From Antarctobacter albus (lineage in GTDB: Bacteria > Pseudomonadota > Alphaproteobacteria > Rhodobacterales > Rhodobacteraceae): a stretch of DNA of 64,000 bases. A program made the position numbers and the translations under genes. This document shows, piece by piece, positions 33,924 through 41,195 of the stretch. The notes beneath the pieces were generated by a model. That model had not been told where the DNA came from. It saw only the letters and a program-made list of their open reading frames with translations, and ran no database searches. Every line of letters begins with the position of its first letter. Position 1 is the stretch's first letter. Where the stretch lies: NCBI RefSeq assembly GCF_900101505.1, contig NZ_FMZI01000007.1, positions 248,001-312,000 of the forward strand, written 5' to 3'.

Positions 33924-35046
33924 GGCACCGATCAGGCTTGGCATGGTCGGCGGTGGCGGAGACGCCTTTATAGGCGGTGTCCACCGCATCGCGGCGCGGT
34001 TGGACGGGCATTATGACCTTGTCGCTGGCGCGTTGAGCGCGACCCCCGAAAAGGCACGGGCCAGCGCGGAGGTGCTGGGCCTGCCGCGCAGCTACGACAG
34101 CTATGTCGAGATGGCGCGGGCCGAGGCCGACCGGGACGATGGCATCGAGGCGGTCGCCATCGTGACCCCCAACCATGTACATGCCGATGCCGCCATCGCC
34201 TTTCTGCAACGGGGCATCCACGTCATCTGCGACAAGCCGCTGACCTCGACGATGGTGGATGCCGAGCGGCTGACCCAGGTGGCGCGGTCCTCGGACGCGC
34301 TGTTCATGCTGACGCATAATTACACCGGCTACCCGATGATCCGGCAGGCGCGCGAGATGATCGCGGCCGGGGATCTCGGCAACTTGCGGCTGGTCAACGT
34401 GGAATACGTGCAGGACTGGATGACCGGCCCTGCCGAGGGCAAGCAGGCCGAATGGCGGGTCGATCCCGCGCGCTCTGGCGCGGGCGGATCGATCGGGGAC
34501 ATCGGCACTCATGCATATAATCTGGCGTGCTTCGTCTCGGGGCTGCGGCTGGACCGTCTGGCCGCCGACCTGGATGCCTTTGGCGCCGGGCGCACGCTGG
34601 ACGACAATGCCCATGTCATGCTGCGCTGGCAGGGCGGCGCCAAGGGGATGCTCTGGTGCAGCCAGGTGGCCCCGGGAAATGAAAACGCCCTGCGCCTGCG
34701 GGTCTACGGCGACAGGGGTGGGCTGGACTGGGCACAGGAAGCGCCGAACAAGCTGTGGTTCACGCCTTTCGGCGAACCCAAGCGCCTGCTGACCCGCAAC
34801 GGGGCGGGGGCGACGACGGGCAACACGGCCATGAGCCGGGTGCCCGGCGGCCATCCCGAAGGTTATCTCGAGGCTTTTGCCAACCTCTACACCGAGGCCG
34901 CCCATGCCATCCATTCACACAGGCGCGGTGAGACGGTGCCGGGTGGCCTGCTGTTCCCGACTCTGCAGGACGGCATGGAGGGCATGCGGTTCATCGAGGC
35001 CTGTGTGCGTTCTTCGTCGAAGGACAGCGCCTGGGTGTCGCCATGA
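33916..35046 (+). CDS. Gfo/Idh/MocA family oxidoreductase
   Basis: A 376-residue NAD(P)-dependent sugar or polyol dehydrogenase. The Rossmann part begins GMVGGGGDAFIGGVHR (residues 9-24), the catalytic Lys is in CDKPLT (near residue 113) and the second catalytic motif is DIGTHAYNL (near residue 195). The start at 33916 is inside the previous gene and the stop overlaps the epimerase gene by 4 bp. With two TIM-barrel partners it probably oxidises a sugar, cyclitol or glycoside at a secondary hydroxyl, the logic of inositol and levoglucosan catabolism. The substrate is not known. Confidence 0.88.
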   Translation: MAEAPIRLGMVGGGGDAFIGGVHRIAARLDGHYDLVAGALSATPEKARASAEVLGLPRSYDSYVEMARAEADRDDGIEAVAIVTPNHVHADAAIAFLQRGIHVICDKPLTSTMVDAERLTQVARSSDALFMLTHNYTGYPMIRQAREMIAAGDLGNLRLVNVEYVQDWMTGPAEGKQAEWRVDPARSGAGGSIGDIGTHAYNLACFVSGLRLDRLAADLDAFGAGRTLDDNAHVMLRWQGGAKGMLWCSQVAPGNENALRLRVYGDRGGLDWAQEAPNKLWFTPFGEPKRLLTRNGAGATTGNTAMSRVPGGHPEGYLEAFANLYTEAAHAIHSHRRGETVPGGLLFPTLQDGMEGMRFIEACVRSSSKDSAWVSP

Positions 35047-35891
35047 AACTGGGGATCAACCTGCTGTGCCTCGCGGGGCACATCGACGAAAGTCACCTGC
35101 CGTACTTGCAGCGCCTTGCCGAGATCGGTTTTGACCATGTCGAAGTGCCGGTGATGCGGGGCAGCCCGGATCACTATGCCTGGCTGGGGGAACAGCTGTC
35201 CGCGCTGGGCCTTGGCCGCGCGCAGACCTCCATCGTGCCGGATGTCGATGCCGACCCGCTGTCGGGGGATGCATCGGTGCGGCAACGCGGGCTGGATCAC
35301 CTGTCCTGGATACAGGATTGCGCCGAGGCGCTGGGATCGGAAACCGTGGGCGGGCCGTTCCATGCGCCGATTGGCCATTTCACCGGGCAGGGGCCGACAG
35401 AGGCCGAAATAGAACGCGGCGTGAGCGCGCATCGAAACATGGCGGAACGTGCCGCGCGAGGCGGCTACAAGCTGGCGTTGGAGCATCTCAACCGGTTCGA
35501 AACCTACTTCCTGAACACGATGGACCAGGCACGTGCCTATGCCGACCGGGTCGATCATCCCGCCTTTGGCATCATGTACGACACGTTCCATGCCAATATC
35601 GAGGAACGTGATCAGCCCGCGGCCATCGCCCACCTGGGTGACCGGATGCATGTGCTGCATGTTTCGGAAAACGACCGGGGCGTGCCGGGGCGGGGGCAGA
35701 TCGATTTTGCCGCCGTGTTCCGGGCCGCCAAGGCCGCTGGGTTCGACGGGCATGTGGTGATCGAGGCATTCGGGGCGGGCCTGCCCGAACTGGCCGCCGC
35801 AACCCGCGTCTGGCGACCGCTCTTTCCGGACTTCGAAACCCTGTTCACGGAGTCCCATGATTTCATCCGCGGGACGTGGGAGGCCGCATGA
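35043..35891 (+). CDS. ketose 3-epimerase (D-tagatose/D-psicose 3-epimerase family)
   Basis: A 282-residue TIM-barrel protein that matches the D-tagatose 3-epimerase family closely. The metal ligands E147 (EHLNRFE), D180 and H183 (YDTFHANIEE), H206 with R212 (HVSENDRGVPGRG) and E241 (VIEAFG) are each exactly five residues before the known E152, D185, H188, H211, R217 and E246 of the Pseudomonas cichorii enzyme (from memory). It should therefore epimerise a free ketose or 3-keto-sugar at C3 using a divalent metal. It overlaps both neighbours by 4 bp. Confidence 0.88.
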   Translation: MKLGINLLCLAGHIDESHLPYLQRLAEIGFDHVEVPVMRGSPDHYAWLGEQLSALGLGRAQTSIVPDVDADPLSGDASVRQRGLDHLSWIQDCAEALGSETVGGPFHAPIGHFTGQGPTEAEIERGVSAHRNMAERAARGGYKLALEHLNRFETYFLNTMDQARAYADRVDHPAFGIMYDTFHANIEERDQPAAIAHLGDRMHVLHVSENDRGVPGRGQIDFAAVFRAAKAAGFDGHVVIEAFGAGLPELAAATRVWRPLFPDFETLFTESHDFIRGTWEAA

Positions 35892-37399
35892 CCGACCCCG
35901 TCATCGAGATGCAGGGCATCACCAAGAGTTTTCCCGGTGTCCGCGCCCTGTCCGGCGTCAGTTTCGGTGTGCGCCCCGGCGAGGTGCAGGCGCTTGTGGG
36001 CGAGAACGGCGCAGGGAAATCCACGCTGATCAAGATCCTCTCCGGTGTCTACCAGGCCGACGCCGGCGAGGTGCGCATGAACGGCGAGGCGGTGCATTTC
36101 GTCCATCCGGTCGAGTCGCTGCGCGCCGGGATCGCGGTGATCTACCAGGAATTTTCCCTGTTGCCGGAACGCACGGTCGCGCAAAACCTGTTCCTTGGGC
36201 GGGAACCCCGGACGCGCTTTGGCCTGATCGACAGCGCGAAGATGCGGGCCGACACGCGCGAGGTTCTGGCGCTCTTCGCTGCGGCGGGCCGGATCGACCC
36301 GGACCGGACGGTTGGAGAGCTGGACGTGGCCACGCAGCAGGTGGTCGAGATCGCCAAGGCGGTGTCCACTGGTGCCCGCGTGGTGGTGATGGACGAACCG
36401 ACCGCGGCGCTGAACGAGGCGGAATGCGAGGAACTTTTTGCAACCGTGGACACGCTGCGCGCGCGCGGCGTCGCCATTATCTACATCACCCACCGGATGC
36501 GAGAGATCACGCGGCTGGCGGATCGCGTGACGGTACTGAAAGACGGCGAGGTGGCCGCCCGGTTTGACGAGGTCCCCGCGCCGGATGCCATCGTCCGCGC
36601 GATGGTGGGCCGCGACATCGCCGATTTCTACGCGCCGCCCGCAACGCCGGAGGAAATTGGCGATCCGGTCCTGACCGTGCGCGGCGCGGGCAACGCCATG
36701 TTGCACCAGATCGACCTTGACGTCCGCGCGGGGGAAATCGTCGGTCTGGCGGGTATCCAGGGCGCCGGGCGCGTTGCGCTGGCGATGGCGCTGTTCGGCG
36801 AAACCCCGTTCGAGCATGGCCAGGTGACCCTCAACGGAGAGCGCGTTTCGTTCCAGACCCCGCGCAGCGCCATCCTTGGCGGTATCGGGCTGCTCCCCGG
36901 CGACCGGAAAAGCGAGGGGCTGGTGCTGATGCAGTCGGTACGCGACAACGGCATGCTGACTTCGCGCGCCTTTGCGCCGCTCTGGTCCAGTGACCGCCGG
37001 AACGCCTTTACCGACAGGGCGCGCATGGACGCCCTGCTGGACCACATGGAAATCCGCGCGGCCTCCTATGATCAGGACATTCGCGCGTTGTCGGGAGGCA
37101 ACCAGCAAAAGGCCATCGTGGCCCGCTGGCTGTCCATGCGGCCCAAGCTGTTGATCTTCATCGAACCCACGCGCGGCATCGACGTCAATTCCAAGGCCGG
37201 CATCTATCACCTGATGCGCGACCTTGCCCGCGAGGGGGCCGGTATCCTGATGATCTCGTCCGACCTGCCAGAGGTGATCGGTGCGGCGGACCGCGTGCTG
37301 GTCATGCAGGAAGGCAGGATCGCCGCAGAGTTCCCCCACGGCGCCACGGAACAGGACATCATGCACGCCGCCACCGGCGAGACAGGAGTGGCCGCATGA
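35888..37399 (+). CDS. sugar ABC transporter ATPase with two nucleotide-binding domains
   Basis: A 503-residue RbsA-type double ATPase. Domain one has Walker A GENGAGKST near residue 40 and Walker B VVMDEPTAALN. Domain two has the degenerate GIQGAGRVA P-loop, usual for this family, and LSGGNQQKA. Its Walker B reads LLIFIEPTRGIDVN: Ile replaces the usual Asp before the catalytic Glu, which is not the norm even in this family. The start at 35888 overlaps the epimerase gene by 4 bp. It powers import through the two permeases that follow. Confidence 0.9.
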   Translation: MTDPVIEMQGITKSFPGVRALSGVSFGVRPGEVQALVGENGAGKSTLIKILSGVYQADAGEVRMNGEAVHFVHPVESLRAGIAVIYQEFSLLPERTVAQNLFLGREPRTRFGLIDSAKMRADTREVLALFAAAGRIDPDRTVGELDVATQQVVEIAKAVSTGARVVVMDEPTAALNEAECEELFATVDTLRARGVAIIYITHRMREITRLADRVTVLKDGEVAARFDEVPAPDAIVRAMVGRDIADFYAPPATPEEIGDPVLTVRGAGNAMLHQIDLDVRAGEIVGLAGIQGAGRVALAMALFGETPFEHGQVTLNGERVSFQTPRSAILGGIGLLPGDRKSEGLVLMQSVRDNGMLTSRAFAPLWSSDRRNAFTDRARMDALLDHMEIRAASYDQDIRALSGGNQQKAIVARWLSMRPKLLIFIEPTRGIDVNSKAGIYHLMRDLAREGAGILMISSDLPEVIGAADRVLVMQEGRIAAEFPHGATEQDIMHAATGETGVAA

Positions 37400-38382
37400 G
37401 CATCGCCGAGGATACGCCCCGCCGAAAGGCCGGTTTCCGTTTCGAACGCTGGGCCCCGCTGATCCTGCTGGGCGGCGCCCTGGCGATTTACGTCGTCGTC
37501 GCCCTTGTCACCGGACAGGCGCAGTACCTGACATTCGACAACCTGATCGCCATCCTTGGCCGGTCCATTGCCTTGGGCATCACCGCCATCGGGCAGACCT
37601 TTGTCATCCTCGTGGCCTCGATCGACCTTAGCGTTGCCAGCCTGATCTCGGCCACGGCGGTACTGGCCTCTGTGGTGATGGACGGGTCTCCGGCGATGAT
37701 CCTGCCCGCGATCCTGGCCGCGATTGCGCTGGGTGGGCTTGTCGGGCTGACCAACGGGCTGGTGGTCAGCGGGCTGAAGGTCAATCCCCTGATCGCCACG
37801 CTGGGCATGAGCCTGATCATCCAGGGCTGCCTGTCGGCCTTCGTGTCGAATTTTGCGGGCGAGGTGCCGGCCGCCTTCCAGATGTTCGCTTATGGAGAGC
37901 TGGGCCCTTTCCCGGTGGCGCTGCTGTTCCTGGGTCTTCTGGCCGTTATGGCCTGGGCGGTGCTGCGGTTCACAAAGTTCGGATCGGACATCTACGCGGT
38001 CGGCGGCAATGAAGAGGCGGCGCGCTTTGCCGGGATCAAGACGGGCCGGGTGGTGATCCTGAGCCATGTGATCTGTTCGATCTGCGCGTCCATCGCGGGG
38101 CTCTACCTTGCCTCGCGGCTGCGCTCCGGCGCGCCCTGGATCGGGTCCGACGGGGTCTATGACCTTGAAAGCATCGCCGTCGTGGTGATCGGCGGCACGG
38201 TGCTGGCGGGCGGGCGCGGCGGTGTCTGGGGGACGATGGCGGGGATGCTGATCTTTTCGCTGATCGACTCCGTCTTCAACATCGCGGGGGTCGACAGTTT
38301 CGCCAAGCAGGTTCTGCGCGGCATCATCATCGTGGCCGCCGTCGCCTTCTACGCCATCCGTTCAAAGAGGATCGTGGCATGA
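37396..38382 (+). CDS. sugar ABC transporter permease
   Basis: A 328-residue permease of the BPD_transp_2 (ribose-type) family with about eight spans, the motif ASIDLSVASLISATAV near residue 75 and VVIGGTVLAGGRGGVWGTMAG near residue 255. ATGA overlaps join it to the ATPase before and the second permease after. Sugar specificity lies in the binding protein, not here. Confidence 0.9.
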   Translation: MSIAEDTPRRKAGFRFERWAPLILLGGALAIYVVVALVTGQAQYLTFDNLIAILGRSIALGITAIGQTFVILVASIDLSVASLISATAVLASVVMDGSPAMILPAILAAIALGGLVGLTNGLVVSGLKVNPLIATLGMSLIIQGCLSAFVSNFAGEVPAAFQMFAYGELGPFPVALLFLGLLAVMAWAVLRFTKFGSDIYAVGGNEEAARFAGIKTGRVVILSHVICSICASIAGLYLASRLRSGAPWIGSDGVYDLESIAVVVIGGTVLAGGRGGVWGTMAGMLIFSLIDSVFNIAGVDSFAKQVLRGIIIVAAVAFYAIRSKRIVA

Positions 38383-39353
38383 GTGACAGCGCCACCGCCC
38401 CCAAGCGCCGCCTGCCGCAGATCAACCCGGTCTGGGTGCTGCTGACTGTGCTGGTCGTGGCGATCATCTTCATGAACCCGCGATTCATCGAGCCGACGGG
38501 CTACATGAACTTCCTCAAGCGCGCCGCGCCGCTGGCGATCCTGGCCGCGGGGCAGGTTTATGTCATCACCTCGGGTGGGTTCGACCTGTCGGTTGGTTCG
38601 CTGATCACGCTGGTCGTCGTCGGTTCCTCGATGCTGACCAACAACGATCCCACGGCGACCTACTGGGTGATCCCCCTGATGTTGGCGATGGGGCTGGGCG
38701 TGGGGGCGGTCAACGGGCTGGTCGTGTGCTTCCTGCGCGTGCCCTCGCTGATCGCCACGCTGGGCATGATGATCACGCTGAACGGGCTGGCCTTCCTGTG
38801 GTCGGGCGGCGCCCCGCGTGGCTACCTGCCCGACACCTTCCGCTTTTTCGGGAGAGAGTTGATCCGCGATGTGCCCCTGGTCAGGTTCATCCCCGTCTCG
38901 GTCATCGTGCTGGTCGTCGTCGTCGGCCTGCTGGCCTGGCTGATGCATCGCACCAACCTTGGCCGACAGGTGCATGCCATCGGTGACAACCCGGTCGCGG
39001 CCCGTCTGGCCGGAGTGGCCGTCAACCGCGTGCGCATCACCGCCTTCATGCTGTCGGGCCTGTCCGCGGCCATCGCGGGCATCCTGCTGGGCGGCTTTGC
39101 CGGTGTCTCGACCGATGTCGGCTCGGGATATGAACTGCAGGCGATCACTGCCGCCGTTCTGGGCGGCGCGCAACTTCTCGGCGGTCGGGGATCGGTCCCG
39201 GCGGCCCTTGGCGGCGCGCTGGCGCTGACCGCCATCTTCACGCTCTTGAACTTCCTCGGCCTGCCGCAACCCGTCCGGCAGGTGGTGCAGGGCCTAATCC
39301 TGATCGCGGCCGTCGCGTTCGCCATGCACCGAAGGAGACAGACGGGAACCTGA
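38379..39353 (+). CDS. sugar ABC transporter permease
   Basis: A 324-residue permease of the same family, second half of the channel: SGGFDLSVGSLITLVVVGSS near residue 66 and LGGAQLLGGRGSVPAALGGAL near residue 263. It overlaps the first permease by 4 bp and ends 44 bp before the binding-protein gene, which has its own good Shine-Dalgarno. Confidence 0.9.
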   Translation: MSDSATAPKRRLPQINPVWVLLTVLVVAIIFMNPRFIEPTGYMNFLKRAAPLAILAAGQVYVITSGGFDLSVGSLITLVVVGSSMLTNNDPTATYWVIPLMLAMGLGVGAVNGLVVCFLRVPSLIATLGMMITLNGLAFLWSGGAPRGYLPDTFRFFGRELIRDVPLVRFIPVSVIVLVVVVGLLAWLMHRTNLGRQVHAIGDNPVAARLAGVAVNRVRITAFMLSGLSAAIAGILLGGFAGVSTDVGSGYELQAITAAVLGGAQLLGGRGSVPAALGGALALTAIFTLLNFLGLPQPVRQVVQGLILIAAVAFAMHRRRQTGT

Positions 39354-39397
39354 AAGGGCGCGGGGAACGCACCCTTTCAACCGATAGGGAGAGAGAC

Positions 39398-40516
39398 ATG
39401 AAACATATCCTGATGGCGGCAGGGGCGCTGGCGTTCAGCCTGACGCCGCTCTACGCCCAGAACTTCGACGATCCCCAGGAATTCGCAAAGCAGCGGGACC
39501 AGCTGCAGGCAGAGCCGATGGGCCCCGAAGGCCAGCCCTGGCTGCAGTACATCGGTGGCGACATGGTCGACACCGCCGCGCTGGGATTGGAGGCCCCGGC
39601 GACGGTTTGTTTTTCGAACGCCGGTGTGAACAACCCCTGGCGGGTCGTGGGCTATACCAACATGGTCGAAGAGCTGAAGAACCACGCCTCTATCGCCGAC
39701 TTCATCCATGTCGACGCCGAAGGCTCCGACGACAAGCAGATTGCAGATATCGACGACCTGCTGGCGGGCGGTGACTGCGACGTGATGATCGTCTCGCCCA
39801 ACACCACGGCGGCGCTGACGCCTGCGGTCGAACGGGCCTGCGAGGCGATGCCTGTCATCGTCTTCGACCGTGGCGTGAACACCGATTGCCCGGTCTCCTT
39901 CATCCACCCCGTCGGCGGCTATGGCTTTGGCATCCAGGGCGCAGAGTTCATCACCAGCAAGCTGGACGAAGGCGCCAACGTGCTGATGCTGCGCATCCTG
40001 CCGGGGGTCGACGTGTTGGAAACCCGCTATTCCGCCGGGCGCCGCATTCTCGAAGAGGCGGGCATGAACATCGTCGGGGCCGAGTTCACGGACGGCGACA
40101 ATGCCAAGACAAAATCCATCGTCGAGGATTACCTGATGCGCGGCAGCATCGACGCGGTCTGGATGGACGCGGGCGCCACTGCCGTCGCCGCGATCGAGGC
40201 CTTCGAGGATTCCGGCTATGACATCCCCGTCTTCGTGGGCGAGGACCAGCAGGACTTCCTGCGCAAGTGGCAGGACGAGGGGCTGACGGCCATCGCGCCG
40301 ACCTATCCCACCTACCAGTGGCGTACGGCGGTCATTGCGGCCGCGCGGGTGATCGAGGGAGAGCCGCTGCCGGGGCCGGAATGGGTTCTGCCGCAGCCTG
40401 CCATCGTGCAGGAAAACCTGGACGACTACGTCAACCCGGCGATGCCGCCGCTGCACTACGCCATGTGCGGCTGCGAGGAAATGGCCGACTATCCCCAGGC
40501 CTGGGGCGGCAACTGA
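39398..40516 (+). CDS. sugar ABC transporter substrate-binding protein
   Basis: A 372-residue periplasmic binding protein (Peripla_BP_4-like) with a Sec signal peptide MKHILMAAGALAFSLTPLYAQ, cleavage near residue 20. It has the two-lobed ribose-binding fold, with PATVCFSNAGVNNPWRVVGY near residue 67 as first strand. Unlike shorter RbsB proteins it carries an extra N-terminal segment of about 45 residues before the fold and a Cys-containing tail (MCGCEEMADYP). AGGGAGAGAG precedes the ATG. It is the last transporter gene and a terminator-like hairpin follows. Confidence 0.87.
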   Translation: MKHILMAAGALAFSLTPLYAQNFDDPQEFAKQRDQLQAEPMGPEGQPWLQYIGGDMVDTAALGLEAPATVCFSNAGVNNPWRVVGYTNMVEELKNHASIADFIHVDAEGSDDKQIADIDDLLAGGDCDVMIVSPNTTAALTPAVERACEAMPVIVFDRGVNTDCPVSFIHPVGGYGFGIQGAEFITSKLDEGANVLMLRILPGVDVLETRYSAGRRILEEAGMNIVGAEFTDGDNAKTKSIVEDYLMRGSIDAVWMDAGATAVAAIEAFEDSGYDIPVFVGEDQQDFLRKWQDEGLTAIAPTYPTYQWRTAVIAAARVIEGEPLPGPEWVLPQPAIVQENLDDYVNPAMPPLHYAMCGCEEMADYPQAWGGN

Positions 40517-40524
40517 TCCTTCGG

Positions 40525-40550
40525 AAAGGGGCGGCGCGGGCCGCCCCTTT
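40525..40550 (+). terminator. terminator after the sugar-binding-protein gene
   Basis: A perfect 11 bp stem, AAAGGGGCGGC (40525-40535) with GCCGCCCCTTT (40540-40550), encloses a 4 nt loop; the 3' arm ends in TTT and is followed by CTCGTTT. It lies 9 bp after the stop. The cupin gene begins 40 bp further on, so either it depends on read-through or it has its own promoter. Confidence 0.75.
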
Positions 40551-40589
40551 CTCGTTTGCACAACGGCAACCGGACCAGGGAGGACCAAG

Positions 40590-41153
40590 ATGACCGGACC
40601 CACGGAAGAACTGTTTTCCAAACCCAACGGACGCGTGCCCAACAGCCGTTTTCCCCTGCTGATCCATCGCGGCGGTATCCCCGGGGGCGGCATGGACGCG
40701 GTGCGGGCCCAGTTTCAAAAGACCGGCTGGCTCAACAACTGGAACTACCCGGGGATCTACCTGTACCACCATTTCCACTCCACCACGCATGAATGCCTCG
40801 GCGTCGCGACGGGCTGGATGGAGCTGGAGCTGTTCGGCAAGGGCGGCACGCAGGTCCGGGTCGAGGCGGGCGACGTGGTTGTCATGCCGGCAGGCGTGTC
40901 ACATGCCATGATCGGCAATTCCGACGACGTGATGGTGATCGGCGGCTATCCCGAGGGACGCGACTGGGACAACATCCAGGAGGCGTTCGTCAGCGAGGCC
41001 GATTTCCGGGCCGCCGCGAAACTGATCATGTCCCTGCCGATCCCGGCGACGGACCCGGTGACGGGCGGGCCGCTGACCCAATGGCTGGACACGCCTTCAT
41101 CGGTGGATGCGGGCTGGAACGATTTTCGCGACGGCCTGGACGCGACCAGCTGA
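40590..41153 (+). CDS. cupin domain protein (YjlB-like)
   Basis: A 187-residue single-domain cupin. The metal motif reads HHFHSTTHECLGVATG near residues 60-75 (two His and Glu candidates) and GDVVVMPAGVSH near residue 96, with the last His as third ligand. GGGAGGACC precedes the ATG. Similar small cupins of this type are common beside sugar and keto-acid genes and may be isomerases or dioxygenases, but the function is not established. It closes the sugar locus and converges on DabA. Confidence 0.82.
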   Translation: MTGPTEELFSKPNGRVPNSRFPLLIHRGGIPGGGMDAVRAQFQKTGWLNNWNYPGIYLYHHFHSTTHECLGVATGWMELELFGKGGTQVRVEAGDVVVMPAGVSHAMIGNSDDVMVIGGYPEGRDWDNIQEAFVSEADFRAAAKLIMSLPIPATDPVTGGPLTQWLDTPSSVDAGWNDFRDGLDATS

Positions 41154-41160
41154 CAGGGAT

Positions 41161-41185
41161 CACCGCGCGGATGGTCCGCGCGGTG
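41161..41185. terminator. bidirectional terminator between the cupin and dabA
   Basis: A perfect 11 bp stem, CACCGCGCGGA (41161-41171) with TCCGCGCGGTG (41175-41185), encloses a 3 nt loop, midway between two convergent genes. GTTTG follows on the plus strand. It could end transcripts from both sides. Confidence 0.65.
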
Positions 41186-41195
41186 GTTTGCTGCG

